Positions 28,201 to 39,372 of a stretch of DNA of 64,000 bases are shown here, piece by piece. This DNA comes from Gammaproteobacteria bacterium (GTDB taxonomy: Bacteria > Pseudomonadota > Gammaproteobacteria > DSM-16500). Below the pieces are notes generated by a model, which was not told the origin of the DNA, did not search any database, and worked only from the letters and a program-made list of their open reading frames with translations. Within the stretch, counting starts at the first letter, position 1. Each line of letters begins with the position of its first letter. The translations under genes were made by a program, and so were the position numbers. The DNA is taken from contig JACDDU010000002.1 of the NCBI GenBank assembly GCA_013816845.1, positions 62,001 through 126,000 on the forward strand, read 5' to 3'.

Positions 28201-28752
28201 TCAAGAAGTTAGGTGTTGCCAAATGATTTCTTCTTGGCCATTTTCGCGGGCTAAAATACGAGAAATGACAAAAAGGAGATCGGATAAGCGATTTAAATAC
28301 CGGAGTAGTTCGATGTTCTCGAGTGCAACTTGCCGATGGAGTCTGACTAGACATCGCTCGGCACGTCTACAGACGGTTCGAGCAACGTGCGTGGCCACCG
28401 ATGCGCGTGTTCCATTGGGAAGAAGAAAGTCCTTCAGTGGTGGCAATGTTTCATTCCATTGATCCAATTGTTCTTCCAGATGCTTAATATGTTGAGCAGT
28501 AATCGCTTTACGTTCCGGTAAGTGTAATTCACCACCGAAATCAAATAACTCATTTTGAATTCGACGCAAGAGCTCCACAATCTCTTTATGAACAATGACT
28601 TGGGATAAAATGACCCCAATATTGGCATTTAATTCATCTACGGTTCCTAAGGCTTCAATTAGTAAATCGTCTTTGGAAATCCGTTCGCCACGTAAGGAGG
28701 TATAGCCTTCATCACCAGTACGGGTATAAATTTTCGTGAGTCGATAAGTCAT
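28201..28752 (-). CDS. Cob(I)alamin adenosyltransferase, PduO type
   Basis: Transfers the 5'-deoxyadenosyl group of ATP to cob(I)alamin, giving adenosylcobalamin. The 183-residue form starting at the ATG at 28752 begins MTYRLTKIYTRTGDEGYT, the family ATP-binding N-terminus, and contains the catalytic-helix motif VARTVCRRAERCLVRL plus LLRYLNRLSDLLFVISRI at the end. The usual GLGDG after TRTGD is altered to SLRGE. Together with the BtuF-like protein it indicates cobalamin salvage. Confidence 0.92.
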   Translation of the reverse strand: MTYRLTKIYTRTGDEGYTSLRGERISKDDLLIEALGTVDELNANIGVILSQVIVHKEIVELLRRIQNELFDFGGELHLPERKAITAQHIKHLEEQLDQWNETLPPLKDFLLPNGTRASVATHVARTVCRRAERCLVRLHRQVALENIELLRYLNRLSDLLFVISRILARENGQEEIIWQHLTS

Positions 28753-28880
28753 GGTAATGAGAAAAAATTCTTCCAAATAAGTCGGTAAGGTCGATATGAT
28801 AAACTATCTTAGTGCGGGTAACGCTATTAGCAAAGTAAAATAGGTCAATTTCTTTAACTTTATTTTAGCGATGGCTTAAC

Positions 28881-29339
28881 ATGATCAGAAAATACTTTAA
28901 ATCTGATTTGCAAAGTTTGTTAGAAATCGAACAAGCTGTTCATGTTGTACCATGGACTGCAGATACCTTCAAAATTTGCTTCCAATCAGGTTATGACGGT
29001 TGGGTAGTCGCGTTAGAAAAAAAAGTTATTGGTTTTGTCATTGTCGCGTTAACTTCTCACGAGTGTCACATCCTTAATGTAGGCGTTGCGCGTCAACATC
29101 AACACCAGGGTTGGGGGCGCCAATTGCTGCAACATGCGCTCTCCCAGGCGCGCTTGCAAGGGGCGGGCATCATTTATCTCGAAGTGCGTCGTTCAAATAA
29201 TCGCGCCATCGCGCTTTACAGAAAAATGAAATTCCATTTAGTGGGTGAGCGAAAGAATTATTATCCTACTCAATCAGGTAATGAAGACGCTCTTATTTTT
29301 GCCAAAAGTCTGCATACCAATATTGATATCCCTACTTAA
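28881..29339 (+). CDS. rimI: Ribosomal protein S18 alanine N-acetyltransferase
   Basis: A GNAT acetyltransferase of 152 residues. The acetyl-CoA loop is GVARQHQHQGWGRQLL (motif A, Q/R-x-x-G-x-G/A) and IYLEVRRSNNRAIALYRKMKF is the typical RimI motif B region. RimI acetylates the N-terminus of S18. It precedes prfB by 69 bp. GNAT proteins of other specificity look alike, but the EVRRSN-A-LY pattern favours RimI. Confidence 0.87.
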   Translation: MIRKYFKSDLQSLLEIEQAVHVVPWTADTFKICFQSGYDGWVVALEKKVIGFVIVALTSHECHILNVGVARQHQHQGWGRQLLQHALSQARLQGAGIIYLEVRRSNNRAIALYRKMKFHLVGERKNYYPTQSGNEDALIFAKSLHTNIDIPT

Positions 29340-29408
29340 AAGTAGTGCTTTTCGTAGCACTTGTGCTCAAAACTTGCTAAAGTGACCAGCGAAAATTAAA
29401 GGTCTACT

Positions 29409-30507
29409 ATGATTGAAATTACTTCCATGCGGAACTACCTTCGTGAGCTTCATACTCGTTTAATGAGTATCTGGGGGTATCTTTGAAATCGACCAAAAAA
29501 AAGCACGTCTCCTCGTCATCACGCAAGAATTAGAAAGTCCGGATATTTGGAATCAACCCGAAAAAACGCAAAGCTTGGGCAAGGAACGGGCAAAACTTGA
29601 AGAAATCGTTCACTTCATGGAGAAACTTGCACTTCATTTAGAAGACACCGAAGCATTGCAGGAACTTGCGGAAAGTGAAAATGATACGGCAATTTTGAAG
29701 GCTATCAGTCAAGATGCAGAAAAAATAACCAAGCAAATTGCTACTTTAGAATTTCGCCGTATGTTTTCAGGCGAGATGGATGCAAATGCAGCTTACATGG
29801 ATATTCAGGCAGGTTCCGGTGGCACTGAAGCGCAAGACTGGGCAAATATGCTTTTGCGGATGTACTTGCGTTGGGGTGAGCGACATGGTTTCCAGACTGA
29901 TATTATCGAACTCTCGGCAGGTGAAGTTGCAGGTATAAAAAGCGCCACGGTTAAGTTTGAAGGGTCTTATGCTTATGGTTGGTTACGGACGGAAAGCGGG
30001 GTGCATCGATTGGTGCGTAAATCACCTTTCGATTCTAATAATAAACGCCATACATCTTTTGCCTCCGTTTTTTTATCTCCTGAAATCGATGATAATGTCG
30101 CTATTGAAATTAACCCCGCTGATCTACGCATTGATACGTACCGTGCATCTGGAGCAGGGGGACAGCATGTTAACCGAACCGACTCTGCTGTGCGTATAAC
30201 GCATGGCCCATCGGGGATTGTGGTACAGTGTCAATCAGACCGTTCACAACATAAAAATCGTGCCCAAGCTATGAAACAATTACGCGCGAAACTTTATGAA
30301 GCTGAGATTCAAAAAAAGAAAGCTAAACAAGACGCCATGGCAGCCAATAAAAAAGAAATTACTTGGGGTAGCCAAATTCGCTCTTACGTATTGGATATGT
30401 CACGAATTAAAGATTTACGGACAGGGCTTGAAGTTGGAAATACACAAGCAGTTTTAGACGGTGATTTAGATCAATTTCTCGAAGCCAGTTTACTAAGTGG
30501 ATTATAG
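29409..30507 (+). CDS. prfB: Peptide chain release factor 2, with programmed +1 frameshift
   Basis: RF2 recognises UGA and UAA. Frame 0 starts at ATG 29409 and reads 25 codons to TGA at 29484-29486; the site is GGGGGTATCTTTGA (29473-29486), the canonical prfB arrangement of internal Shine-Dalgarno, CTT slippery codon and in-frame TGA at codon 26. Shifting +1 after CTT continues from 29485 to 30507, for 365 residues in total, the E. coli length. The anticodon-mimic SPF (RKSPFDSNN) and the GGQ loop ([17 protein letters not shown]) are both present. SPF identifies RF2, not RF1. lysS follows 11 bp downstream, as in E. coli. Confidence 0.97.
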
Positions 30508-30518
30508 AGCCAAGACTC

Positions 30519-32036
30519 ATGCAGAAACCTATTAAAGAAAATCCGGAAGTAGTCGTTAGCACGCACGATTTAATCGAAGAGCGACGTCAAAAATTAAAAA
30601 CGTGGCGTGAAGAAGGCAATGCCTATCCGGCTGATTTTAGACGTGATGCCCTCGCAGCGGAATTACTTCAAACCCATGCGGATAAAACAGCTAACGATCT
30701 TGAACAATGCCCGATTCAAGTCAAACTTGCGGGCCGGGTGATGACGAAACGTCTCATGGGAAAGGCGAGCTTTATTCATATTCAAGATATGAGTGGACGC
30801 ATTCAATTATACGTCCGGGAAGATGCGATTGGCCAAAGCGCTTATGATCAATTTAAGCAATGGGATTTAGGTGATATCGTTGGTGCAGAAGGTAAATTGT
30901 TTATTACTAAAACCGGTGAGCTTTCTGTCAAAGTTGATAAAGTAAAACTTTTGACGAAAGCGATTCGTCCTTTACCTGACAAGTATCATGGTTTAACGGA
31001 TCAAGAAACTCGCTATCGACAACGTTATCTCGATTTAATTGCGAATGAAGAAACGCGTCGCACTTTCCTCATTCGTTCCCAGATTACTGAAATTATTCGA
31101 ACCTATTTAAAGACACGTCAATTTCTAGAAGTAGAAACACCCATGATGCAAGTGTTGGCGGGTGGCGCTGCGGCAAAGCCTTTTATTACGCATCATCATG
31201 TCTTGGATATGCCCCTTTATCTTCGGATCGCTCCTGAACTTTATTTAAAACGTTTGGTGGTGGGCGGTTTTGAACGCGTATTTGAAATTAATCGTAACTT
31301 TCGTAATGAAGGCTTATCAACGCAACATAATCCTGAATTTACGATGTTGGAATTTTATCAAGCTTATGCCGACTATCATGATTTGATGGATTTGACTGAA
31401 GATTTATTCCGCGAGATTGCGCAAACTGTTTTAGGTCAGACGTCAATGACTTACCAAGATGTTGTTTTAGATTTTGGCCAACCCTTCATACGTCTCACTA
31501 TGAAAGATTCTATCTTGCAATTTAATACCCATCTTACAGAAGATGATCTTGCTTCTTTGGAAAATGCGAAAGCGCTCGCCAAGCAATTGGAAATCCCTGT
31601 GCAAGAAAGTTATGGTTTAGGAAAAGTATTAGTCGAAATTTTTGAAAAAACGGTAGAGCATCAACTCATTCAACCTACATTTATTACCGCCTATCCTGCT
31701 GAAACCTCGCCGCTTGCTAGGCGCAATAATGAAGATCCTTTTACAACGGATCGATTCGAATTATTTATTGCAGGGCGTGAGATTGCGAATGGTTTTACAG
31801 AGTTAAATGATCCAGAAGATCAAGCCGATCGATTTCGTTCTCAAATGGCTGAGAAAGCTTCCGGGGATGAAGAAGCGATGCCTTATGATGCGGATTACAT
31901 CACAGCTTTAGAATATGGTCTACCACCCACAGCAGGTGAAGGAATTGGTATCGATAGATTGGTAATGCTTTTCACTAATTCATCTTCAATACGTGATGTT
32001 ATTTTATTTCCCCACATGCGTCCGAAAGAAAATTAA
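30519..32036 (+). CDS. lysS: Lysyl-tRNA synthetase, class II
   Basis: Charges tRNA-Lys. 505 residues; an N-terminal OB-fold domain (about 60-170) is followed by the class II core. Motif 2 is [24 protein letters not shown], and motif 3 is [15 protein letters not shown] near the C-terminus. GGAAAKPF before motif 2 is typical of LysRS. It is cotranscribed with prfB. The substrate tRNA-Lys(UUU) gene is at 47171-47243. Confidence 0.97.
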   Translation: MQKPIKENPEVVVSTHDLIEERRQKLKTWREEGNAYPADFRRDALAAELLQTHADKTANDLEQCPIQVKLAGRVMTKRLMGKASFIHIQDMSGRIQLYVREDAIGQSAYDQFKQWDLGDIVGAEGKLFITKTGELSVKVDKVKLLTKAIRPLPDKYHGLTDQETRYRQRYLDLIANEETRRTFLIRSQITEIIRTYLKTRQFLEVETPMMQVLAGGAAAKPFITHHHVLDMPLYLRIAPELYLKRLVVGGFERVFEINRNFRNEGLSTQHNPEFTMLEFYQAYADYHDLMDLTEDLFREIAQTVLGQTSMTYQDVVLDFGQPFIRLTMKDSILQFNTHLTEDDLASLENAKALAKQLEIPVQESYGLGKVLVEIFEKTVEHQLIQPTFITAYPAETSPLARRNNEDPFTTDRFELFIAGREIANGFTELNDPEDQADRFRSQMAEKASGDEEAMPYDADYITALEYGLPPTAGEGIGIDRLVMLFTNSSSIRDVILFPHMRPKEN

Positions 32037-32049
32037 TTGAAATAGTTCA

Positions 32050-32601
32050 ATGCTTAATGGTTTTTCTATTCTCGAAATGATGATGGCTTTGGTCATCGTT
32101 TCAGTCATGTCATTGATGATTTGGCCGCCTATGCTTTCATTTTTGACGCGTCTTGACGATGAAACATTACCCACCCAACTCATTCATGTGATCGAATCTG
32201 CCAAGAGACAAGCCTATCTTCATCATCGCCCCGTGGCATTGTGTCGAACAGCGGATGGTGAGTATTGCATAGATGCACCCAGTCGCCATTTACTCCTATT
32301 CGTGAACGATAAAAACACTGTCGGAAAACCTCATCGTGAAAGTAAAATTGCAACCATTGATTTTGCAGCTTCTGGTTATTTACAATGGCGCAGTTTTCCC
32401 AAATATCGGCAACACTTATTGTTTTTCCCACAAGCCCATGTCCAAACTGATAATGCAACGCTTTGGTATTGCTTGCATGCCAATCAAAGTCCGAGATGGG
32501 CTGTGGTCTTAAATCAAGATGCGAGGCCGAGAATTATCTATCCTGATCGTGCGGGAGCATTGCGGGATAGCAAAGGTCATCTCCTAAGTTGTAGCTCCTG
32601 A
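32050..32601 (+). CDS. Prepilin-like protein, GspH/FimT type
   Basis: The 183-residue protein begins MLNGFSILEMMMALVIVSVM: a very short leader, prepilin peptidase site G4/F5, glutamate at position +5 and a hydrophobic N-terminal helix, i.e. a class III signal. The remainder has a GspH/FimT-like composition with cysteines (LCRTADGEYC; C-terminal LLSCSS). It is probably a minor pilin or pseudopilin of the type IV pilus or type II secretion system. It follows lysS by 13 bp and is not in a pilin operon here. Confidence 0.8.
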   Translation: MLNGFSILEMMMALVIVSVMSLMIWPPMLSFLTRLDDETLPTQLIHVIESAKRQAYLHHRPVALCRTADGEYCIDAPSRHLLLFVNDKNTVGKPHRESKIATIDFAASGYLQWRSFPKYRQHLLFFPQAHVQTDNATLWYCLHANQSPRWAVVLNQDARPRIIYPDRAGALRDSKGHLLSCSS

Positions 32602-32688
32602 GAAGCTTAAGTCTTGGTATAATTTAATTTGCATTCTTGCCAGGTTAATCGGGAAAAGGATCCCACCATACTAACGTACTAACAATCC

Positions 32689-33093
32689 CTACCAACAATT
32701 CTCTACCCCACCTTTACCTGTGACGCCTTTCTGCCCTAAGTCATCCAAAGTCAAATCCAAACATAATCTATCACGAGCTGCCTGTAAGGGCATTGCTTTA
32801 GCGGTAAGTAAAAACGAATGCGACTTGGTTTGCAGAAATAAACGATAATTATTACTTGCCGCCCAAGTATTAAAATTTAATTTCGCAAGAGTCGCGCCAG
32901 TATAACGTTGCTGATGCGCGTAAAAGTTTTCAAGTGCAAGCGCAACTTGCAGCAATTTATTTGCTGCTTCCATGCGCCTTGTTTTAACCACATAGTGTTG
33001 ATAGAGAGGAACGGTCATGCTGATACAAAGGCTTATGATGACCAATACTGTCATAACTTCAATTAAATTAAAGCCCCAAACCCGACTGCGCAT
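32689..33093 (-). CDS. Type IV pilin-like protein, PilE type
   Basis: The 134-residue product begins MRSRVWGFNLIEVMTVLVIISLCISMTVP: prepilin peptidase site G7/F8 with glutamate +5 and a hydrophobic helix. It continues with YQHYVVKTRRMEAANKLLQVALALENFYAHQQRYTGATL, the classical PilE alignment region. The C-terminal disulfide region is short (RLCLDLTLDDLG...VENCW). It is probably a minor pilin. It converges with the GspH/FimT-like gene with 87 bp between the stops. Confidence 0.85.
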   Translation of the reverse strand: MRSRVWGFNLIEVMTVLVIISLCISMTVPLYQHYVVKTRRMEAANKLLQVALALENFYAHQQRYTGATLAKLNFNTWAASNNYRLFLQTKSHSFLLTAKAMPLQAARDRLCLDLTLDDLGQKGVTGKGGVENCW

Positions 33094-33102
33094 TTAAGTG
33101 GG

Positions 33103-33738
<636 letters not shown>

Positions 33739-33837
33739 GCACTCATTGTATGCCGGATATTGCTTATTTTTAACTATTTATTTTTCTCATATCTCATTAG
33801 AATGGGATCAGAAAAAGTGTGAGGGTTATCTGAGATA

Positions 33838-34494
33838 ATGAATTACTATCGAATGCTCAATTTTATGCGCAACTATTTGGTTTCCGGATTGTTGGTTTGG
33901 ATCCCTATTCTAGTTACCGTTTTTGTTATTAAATTCTTAGTTGATTTACTCAGTAAATCCCTTTTACTTTTACCGCCACCTTTGCAACCTGATGTAATTT
34001 TTGGGTTTCATGTTCCTGGCATTGGCGTTATTTTAACGCTTGTCATTATTTTCTTAACTGGCATGTTCGCTGCAAATTTAGTGGGCAGACGATTGATGGA
34101 TATTGGTGATGCTTTTGTCGGTCGTATTCCCTTAGTAAGAACTATTTATGCAGGCGTTAAACAAGTCACGCAAACGCTTTTCACCCCGGGTGGTGATTCT
34201 TTCCGAAAAGTCTTACTCGTAGAATTTCCCTGCGCAGGCGTTTGGAGTATTGCCTTTCAAACCGGGCAAGGCTCCAAGGATGTTGAAAATGTACTCAATC
34301 AAGAACCCATGGTGACTTATTTTATTCCAACGACACCTAATCCAACCTCAGGGTTTTTAATGATGGCCCCGCGTAGTCGTGTCATAGAGCTGGATATGAG
34401 TGTCGATCAAGCGTTAAAATTCGTTATCTCTTTGGGCGTGGTGCAGCCAGAAAATAGTGCTTCCCCAAATAATAAAATAACGATGCCCTATTAA
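33838..34494 (+). CDS. DUF502 family membrane protein
   Basis: A 218-residue protein with an N-terminal hydrophobic hairpin ([30 protein letters not shown], then [26 protein letters not shown]) and the family motifs [36 protein letters not shown] and [22 protein letters not shown]. Function is unknown in bacteria; plant relatives (LCV/COV) affect vascular patterning. It lies directly before aspS with 32 bp between them and is probably cotranscribed with it. Confidence 0.9.
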   Translation: MNYYRMLNFMRNYLVSGLLVWIPILVTVFVIKFLVDLLSKSLLLLPPPLQPDVIFGFHVPGIGVILTLVIIFLTGMFAANLVGRRLMDIGDAFVGRIPLVRTIYAGVKQVTQTLFTPGGDSFRKVLLVEFPCAGVWSIAFQTGQGSKDVENVLNQEPMVTYFIPTTPNPTSGFLMMAPRSRVIELDMSVDQALKFVISLGVVQPENSASPNNKITMPY

Positions 34495-34526
34495 ACTCTA
34501 TCAAAATATATACAAGGTATTACTCC

Positions 34527-36299
34527 ATGCGTAGTCACTATTGTGGCGACATTACGACTGAATTACTTGGCCAAACTGTCAAATTAGCAGGGTGGGTTCA
34601 TCGAAGACGCGATCACGGTGGTGTTATTTTTATCGACTTGCGCGACCGGGAAGGTATTGTGCAAGTCGTAATTGCACCCGGCGAAAAAGAAGCTTTTGCA
34701 CACGCAGAAACGGTACGGAGCGAATTTGTTATTCAGATTGAAGGCTTGGTGCGTCCTCGTCCTGAAGGAACGGTTAATGCCAATTTGCGGACGGGTGCGG
34801 TTGAAGTCGCAGCTACCTCACTCACCATCCTCAATAAATCTTTACCCTTACCCTTTCCCATTGATGAGTATCATGATGTCGGCGAAGAAACTCGCTTGCA
34901 TTATCGTTACTTAGATATCCGTCGACCCGAAATGCTTGAACGGTTAAAAATGCGCGCCAAAATTGCGCGTTATTTGCGAAATTATTTAGATAATCAAGGC
35001 TTCATGGATGTTGAAACGCCCTTTTTAACTCGCGCTACACCTGAAGGAGCACGTGACTATTTAGTACCAAGTCGCACTAAACCCGGTAGTTTTTTTGCAT
35101 TACCGCAATCGCCCCAACAATTCAAACAATTATTAATGATGTCTGGCATTGATCGATATTATCAAATCGTTAAATGTTTTCGTGATGAAGATTTACGTGC
35201 GGATCGACAACCTGAATTTACGCAACTTGATATAGAAACTTCATTCCTTGACGAGCAGGAAATTCAATCGATTATGGAAGACATGATTCGCGGTTTATTT
35301 GCAACCGTACTGAATGTCGCGCTTCCTAATCCTTTCCCTAGGATTACCTATCAGGAAGCCATGCGTCGTTTTGGCTCAGATAAGCCAGACTTACGTATTC
35401 CTTTAGAATTAATCGATATTGCAGATTTGCTAAAAGCTGTGGAGTTTAAAGTTTTTGCTGAACCTGCGAATGATCCAAACAGCCGTGTTGTTGCTTTACG
35501 GGTTCCGGGGGGTGCTAAACTTTCACGGAAAGAAATTGATGATTACACGAAATACATTAGCATTTTTGGCGCGCGGGGACTTGCTTACATCAAAATTAAT
35601 GCTGAAGGGAAGGAAGGCTTACAATCGCCAATCATCAAATTCTTAGGGGATGAGGTAACGGCAGCTATTGTTGAACGCACGCAAGCGAAAGTGGGCGATC
35701 TGATCTTCTTTGGCGCTGATAAAGCGCATACCGTGAATGAAGCTTTAGGTGCTTTGCGCGTTAAGCTTGGCCAGGATTTAAAGTTGGTGGAAGACGCTTA
35801 CCGTATTGTTTGGGTTACTGACTTCCCAATGTTTGAAAAAGGTGAGGGTCGTTGGTATGCATGTCATCATCCGTTCACCGCACCCAAAGTGACAAATGTT
35901 GAAGAGTTATTGCAACAAGATCCAACTACGCTACTTTCTCGTGCTTATGACATGACCCTTAATGGAAGTGAAATTGGGGGAGGATCAATTCGGATCAATT
36001 CCTCTGAAATGCAAAAAGCAGTCTTTAAATTATTGAGTATTGATGACGAAGAAGCTGAAGAAAAGTTTGGGCATTTGCTAAAAGCAATGCGGTTAGGCTG
36101 TCCGCCGCATGGGGGCATTGCGTTTGGCTTAGATCGATTAGTGATGATTATGACAGGTGCCGCCTCCATTCGAGATGTAATCGCTTTTCCAAAAACGCAA
36201 ACCGCAAGCTGTCCTTTAATGGATGCGCCCTCAACGGTCGATGCAGCGCAGCTGATTGAGCTTGGTATACGCATTGTTAAAGTAAAAGATAAAGAATAG
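34527..36299 (+). CDS. aspS: Aspartyl-tRNA synthetase, bacterial type
   Basis: 590 residues. Bacterial AspRS layout: N-terminal OB fold ([25 protein letters not shown], about 22-47), class II core with motif 2 [20 protein letters not shown], a GAD insertion domain (about 290-420) and motif 3 [15 protein letters not shown]. Whether the enzyme is discriminating or also charges tRNA-Asn (when gatCAB is present) cannot be settled from this window. Confidence 0.97.
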   Translation: MRSHYCGDITTELLGQTVKLAGWVHRRRDHGGVIFIDLRDREGIVQVVIAPGEKEAFAHAETVRSEFVIQIEGLVRPRPEGTVNANLRTGAVEVAATSLTILNKSLPLPFPIDEYHDVGEETRLHYRYLDIRRPEMLERLKMRAKIARYLRNYLDNQGFMDVETPFLTRATPEGARDYLVPSRTKPGSFFALPQSPQQFKQLLMMSGIDRYYQIVKCFRDEDLRADRQPEFTQLDIETSFLDEQEIQSIMEDMIRGLFATVLNVALPNPFPRITYQEAMRRFGSDKPDLRIPLELIDIADLLKAVEFKVFAEPANDPNSRVVALRVPGGAKLSRKEIDDYTKYISIFGARGLAYIKINAEGKEGLQSPIIKFLGDEVTAAIVERTQAKVGDLIFFGADKAHTVNEALGALRVKLGQDLKLVEDAYRIVWVTDFPMFEKGEGRWYACHHPFTAPKVTNVEELLQQDPTTLLSRAYDMTLNGSEIGGGSIRINSSEMQKAVFKLLSIDDEEAEEKFGHLLKAMRLGCPPHGGIAFGLDRLVMIMTGAASIRDVIAFPKTQTASCPLMDAPSTVDAAQLIELGIRIVKVKDKE

Positions 36300-36306
36300 G
36301 TGAGAT

Positions 36307-37050
36307 ATGGCAGGACATAGTAAGTGGGCTAATATTAAAAGGCATAAAGCCAAACAAGATGCTAAACGCGGTAAACTCTATACCAAGCTTATTCGTGAGG
36401 TAACGGTTTCTGCTAAAATTAGTAGCGATCCCGATTCAAACCCACGCTTGCGCGCAGCGCTTGATAAAGCTCAACTCGCGAACATGACTAAAGATGTCAT
36501 TGATCGTGCAGTGAAGCGGGGAGCAGGCGGCATGGAAGGTGAAACCGTAGAAGAAATTCGTTACGAAGGATATGGACCAGGTGGCATTGCAGTGATGGTT
36601 GACTGTATGACCAATAATCGTAATCGCACGGTCGCTGATGTGCGGCATGCTTTCACAAAAAATGATGGTAACCTTGGCACCAATGGTTCTGTTGCTTATC
36701 TTTTCAAAAAATTAGGTCAACTTTCTTTTGAACCGCAACAACACGAAGAGCAATTCTTGGAGTTTGCGCTCGATGCAGGGGCCGATGATATTCTCCTTAA
36801 TGATGATAAAAGTATTGAGGTTCTGACGACACCTGAAGATTTTATTACGATCCGTGATAAATTAGTTCACGCCGGTTTTAAACCAAAAGATGCAGAAGTC
36901 ACGATGCTTGCTGAAATCAATGTACCGATTGCGGATAAAGAAATTGCTGAGAAGGTCGTTAATTTGATTGATGCATTGGAAGATTTAGATGACGTGCAGT
37001 TAGTTTATACCAATGCTGATATTGCTTCTGACGTATTAGAGCAGATGTAG
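36307..37050 (+). CDS. yebC: YebC/PmpR-family protein
   Basis: The 247-residue product begins MAGHSKWANIKRHKAKQDAKRGK, the family N-terminus, and contains AGGMEGETVEEIRYEGYGPGGIAVMVDCMTNNRNRT with the conserved GPGG. YebC proteins bind DNA as regulators in some bacteria and also assist ribosomes at difficult proline stretches. It starts 7 bp after aspS and lies upstream of ruvC, the usual order. Confidence 0.95.
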   Translation: MAGHSKWANIKRHKAKQDAKRGKLYTKLIREVTVSAKISSDPDSNPRLRAALDKAQLANMTKDVIDRAVKRGAGGMEGETVEEIRYEGYGPGGIAVMVDCMTNNRNRTVADVRHAFTKNDGNLGTNGSVAYLFKKLGQLSFEPQQHEEQFLEFALDAGADDILLNDDKSIEVLTTPEDFITIRDKLVHAGFKPKDAEVTMLAEINVPIADKEIAEKVVNLIDALEDLDDVQLVYTNADIASDVLEQM

Positions 37051-37098
37051 TTCAAAGCTCAGATTGCAAGGTGTGCGCTCAGCAATAAGGAAATTGTG

Positions 37099-37581
37099 AT
37101 GACAGTGATCATTGGAGTGGATCCAGGATCGCGCCGAACGGGTTATGGCGTTATTCGTATAGAAGGCAATCGTCACATTTATCTCACGAGTGGTCATTTA
37201 GAAGTAGCCTCTTTACCGCTGCAAGAACGTTTGCAACAAATCTTTTTGGGTTTGCGAAATGTCATCTCAGCTTATCAACCGCATGAAGGTGCAATTGAAC
37301 AAATATTTATGAATGAAAATCCCAGCTCAGCGCTTAAGTTAGGTCAAGCACGGGGGGCTGCAATTGTCGCACTTGATATGCCAATGGCCGAATATTCTGC
37401 GCGGCAGATTAAAAAATCAGTAGTAGGGCATGGTGCTGCCACTAAAGACCAAGTACAGTTTATGGTCCAACGGTTATTAAACTTATCCACAAAATTGACG
37501 AGTGATGCAGCGGATGCGCTTGCTGTTGCGCTTTGTCACGCGCATGTTCGGACATTAAAAAAGTTGGGCGTTGCTTTCTGA
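37099..37581 (+). CDS. ruvC: Crossover junction endodeoxyribonuclease RuvC
   Basis: Resolves Holliday junctions with RuvAB. The 160-residue form from ATG 37099 has the four acidic catalytic residues: [14 protein letters not shown] (D8), AIEQIFM (E), and [16 protein letters not shown] (two Asp). It is slightly shorter than E. coli RuvC (173), mainly at the C-terminus. A GTG at 37096 is an alternative start. ruvA follows 36 bp later. Confidence 0.96.
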   Translation: MTVIIGVDPGSRRTGYGVIRIEGNRHIYLTSGHLEVASLPLQERLQQIFLGLRNVISAYQPHEGAIEQIFMNENPSSALKLGQARGAAIVALDMPMAEYSARQIKKSVVGHGAATKDQVQFMVQRLLNLSTKLTSDAADALAVALCHAHVRTLKKLGVAF

Positions 37582-37617
37582 TGACGGTAAACTATCAAAA
37601 AACAATGAGGCTTCCCC

Positions 37618-38223
37618 ATGATTGGATTGATTCGCGGCATTATACTTGAGAAGCAACCCCCTCAATTAATTGTTGATGTGCAAGGGTTGGGCTATGAAGT
37701 TGATGCCCCCATGAGTACCTTTTATCATCTTCCGGATGTCGGTACTGAAGTCACGCTCTATACGCATTTTGTGGTACGCGAAGATGCGCATCTCTTATTT
37801 GGATTTTATACGCAAGATGAGCGTGTTTTATTTCGGACTTTGCTTAAAGTAAATGGTGTGGGGCCGCGACTTGCTCTTGCTATCCTATCCAGCATTACCT
37901 CGGATGAGTTTGTGCGGATGGTTTTAAATAATGATTCAGGTAGTTTAGTTAAACTCCCTGGCGTTGGAAAAAAAACTGCAGAACGTTTAATCATTGAAAT
38001 GCGCGATAAACTTTCCAATTGGTATCAAGCTGAAAATAAAGCGCTCCCCTTAGATGCACTCACACCTACAAACACGCGACATTCTATTTTGCAAGATGCG
38101 ATTTCTGCGCTGGTTTCTTTAGGCTATAAGCAACAAGAAGCAAATCGCACCGTTACAAAAGTGGATAATGGCTATGCAGCAAGCGAAGAACTCATTCGCT
38201 TAGCGTTGAGGGAGATCATGTAA
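37618..38223 (+). CDS. ruvA: Holliday junction branch migration protein RuvA
   Basis: 201 residues. N-terminal OB domain ([28 protein letters not shown]), helix-hairpin-helix motifs in the middle ([39 protein letters not shown]) and a C-terminal UBA-like domain ([20 protein letters not shown]) that contacts RuvB. The stop overlaps the ruvB start by one base (TAATG). Confidence 0.97.
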   Translation: MIGLIRGIILEKQPPQLIVDVQGLGYEVDAPMSTFYHLPDVGTEVTLYTHFVVREDAHLLFGFYTQDERVLFRTLLKVNGVGPRLALAILSSITSDEFVRMVLNNDSGSLVKLPGVGKKTAERLIIEMRDKLSNWYQAENKALPLDALTPTNTRHSILQDAISALVSLGYKQQEANRTVTKVDNGYAASEELIRLALREIM

Positions 38224-39275
38224 TGATGCAAACCGATCGTATTACCGCACCTGAACTTGAGCAAGAAAAGACAGATCCGATCGACCGCGCACTTCGTCCT
38301 AAGTATTTGAAAGATTACATCGGCCAGCAATCAGTTCGAGAGCAAATGGATATATTCGTGCGGGCAACCAAAGGCCGAGGTGAAGCATTAGACCATGTTT
38401 TAATTTTTGGACCACCTGGATTGGGGAAAACGACTCTAGCAAATATTATTGCAACAGAACTTGCTGTGAATATTAAACAAACCTCAGGTCCAGTTCTTGA
38501 ACGACCGGGGGATGTCGCTGCGTTATTAACAAACCTGCAATCCGGTGACGTTTTATTTATCGATGAAATTCATCGCTTAAGTCCAGTAGTCGAAGAAGTC
38601 CTTTATCCCGCGATGGAGGATTATCAAATTGATATCTTAATTGGAGAAGGGCCCTCTGCACGGTCGATTAAATTAGATCTTCCCCCTTTTACATTAATTG
38701 GTGCAACCACGCGTGCCGGCCTTTTGACTTCCCCTTTGCGTGATCGTTTCGGTATTGTGGCACGGCTTGAATTTTATCAAGTGAGTGATTTGACACAAAT
38801 TGTGATGCGCTCAGCATTTATCTTGAATGTGCCACTTGATCAAGAGGGTGCGGCAGAAATCGCTCGTCGAGCGCGAGGTACGCCTCGAATTGCCAATCGG
38901 TTACTACGTCGCGTAAGGGATTATGCCGAAGTCAAAGCGGCGGGCGAAGTAAAGCCCGAAACGGTGAAACTCGCTTTAGATTTTCTTAAAGTGGATCATC
39001 AAGGTTTTGATTTAATGGATCAAAAGTTATTGCTCGCTTTAATGGAAAAGTTTGATGGGGGTCCAGTTGGTTTAGAAAGTTTAGCCGCCTTCATCAATGA
39101 AGAAAAAGGTACCATTGAAGATGTTATTGAGCCTTTTTTAATCCAACAGGGTTTCATGTTGAGAACATCACGGGGTCGTGTCGCCACTAAATATGCTTAT
39201 CATCACTTTGGTCTAAAAGCGCCTGAGCGCCTTGAGCCCGCACCTCATTTAAATTTATTTGAAGGCATTGATTAA
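38223..39275 (+). CDS. ruvB: Holliday junction branch migration ATPase RuvB
   Basis: An AAA+ motor of 350 residues: [15 protein letters not shown] (Walker A, about 62-76), [11 protein letters not shown] (Walker B), [18 protein letters not shown] (sensor 1 and arginine-finger region), [21 protein letters not shown] (sensor 2) and the winged-helix C-terminus with RGRVAT. The start is ATG 38223 or 38226. In many gammaproteobacteria ybgC lies between ruvB and tolQ; here it is absent. Confidence 0.97.
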   Translation: MMQTDRITAPELEQEKTDPIDRALRPKYLKDYIGQQSVREQMDIFVRATKGRGEALDHVLIFGPPGLGKTTLANIIATELAVNIKQTSGPVLERPGDVAALLTNLQSGDVLFIDEIHRLSPVVEEVLYPAMEDYQIDILIGEGPSARSIKLDLPPFTLIGATTRAGLLTSPLRDRFGIVARLEFYQVSDLTQIVMRSAFILNVPLDQEGAAEIARRARGTPRIANRLLRRVRDYAEVKAAGEVKPETVKLALDFLKVDHQGFDLMDQKLLLALMEKFDGGPVGLESLAAFINEEKGTIEDVIEPFLIQQGFMLRTSRGRVATKYAYHHFGLKAPERLEPAPHLNLFEGID

Positions 39276-39372
39276 GTCCTCAGCAGGTCTTTAACATCAC
39301 GACTCGCTAGAGTCCCAGCTTTAAATAGAATATTCTTAACGTAAGCAACTTTTTTGAAATGGGGAACTTTTT

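Noticed and set aside
29484-29486. In-frame TGA in prfB as a pseudogene mutation
   Set aside because: It is the conserved programmed frameshift stop with the full GGGGGT-AT-CTT context.
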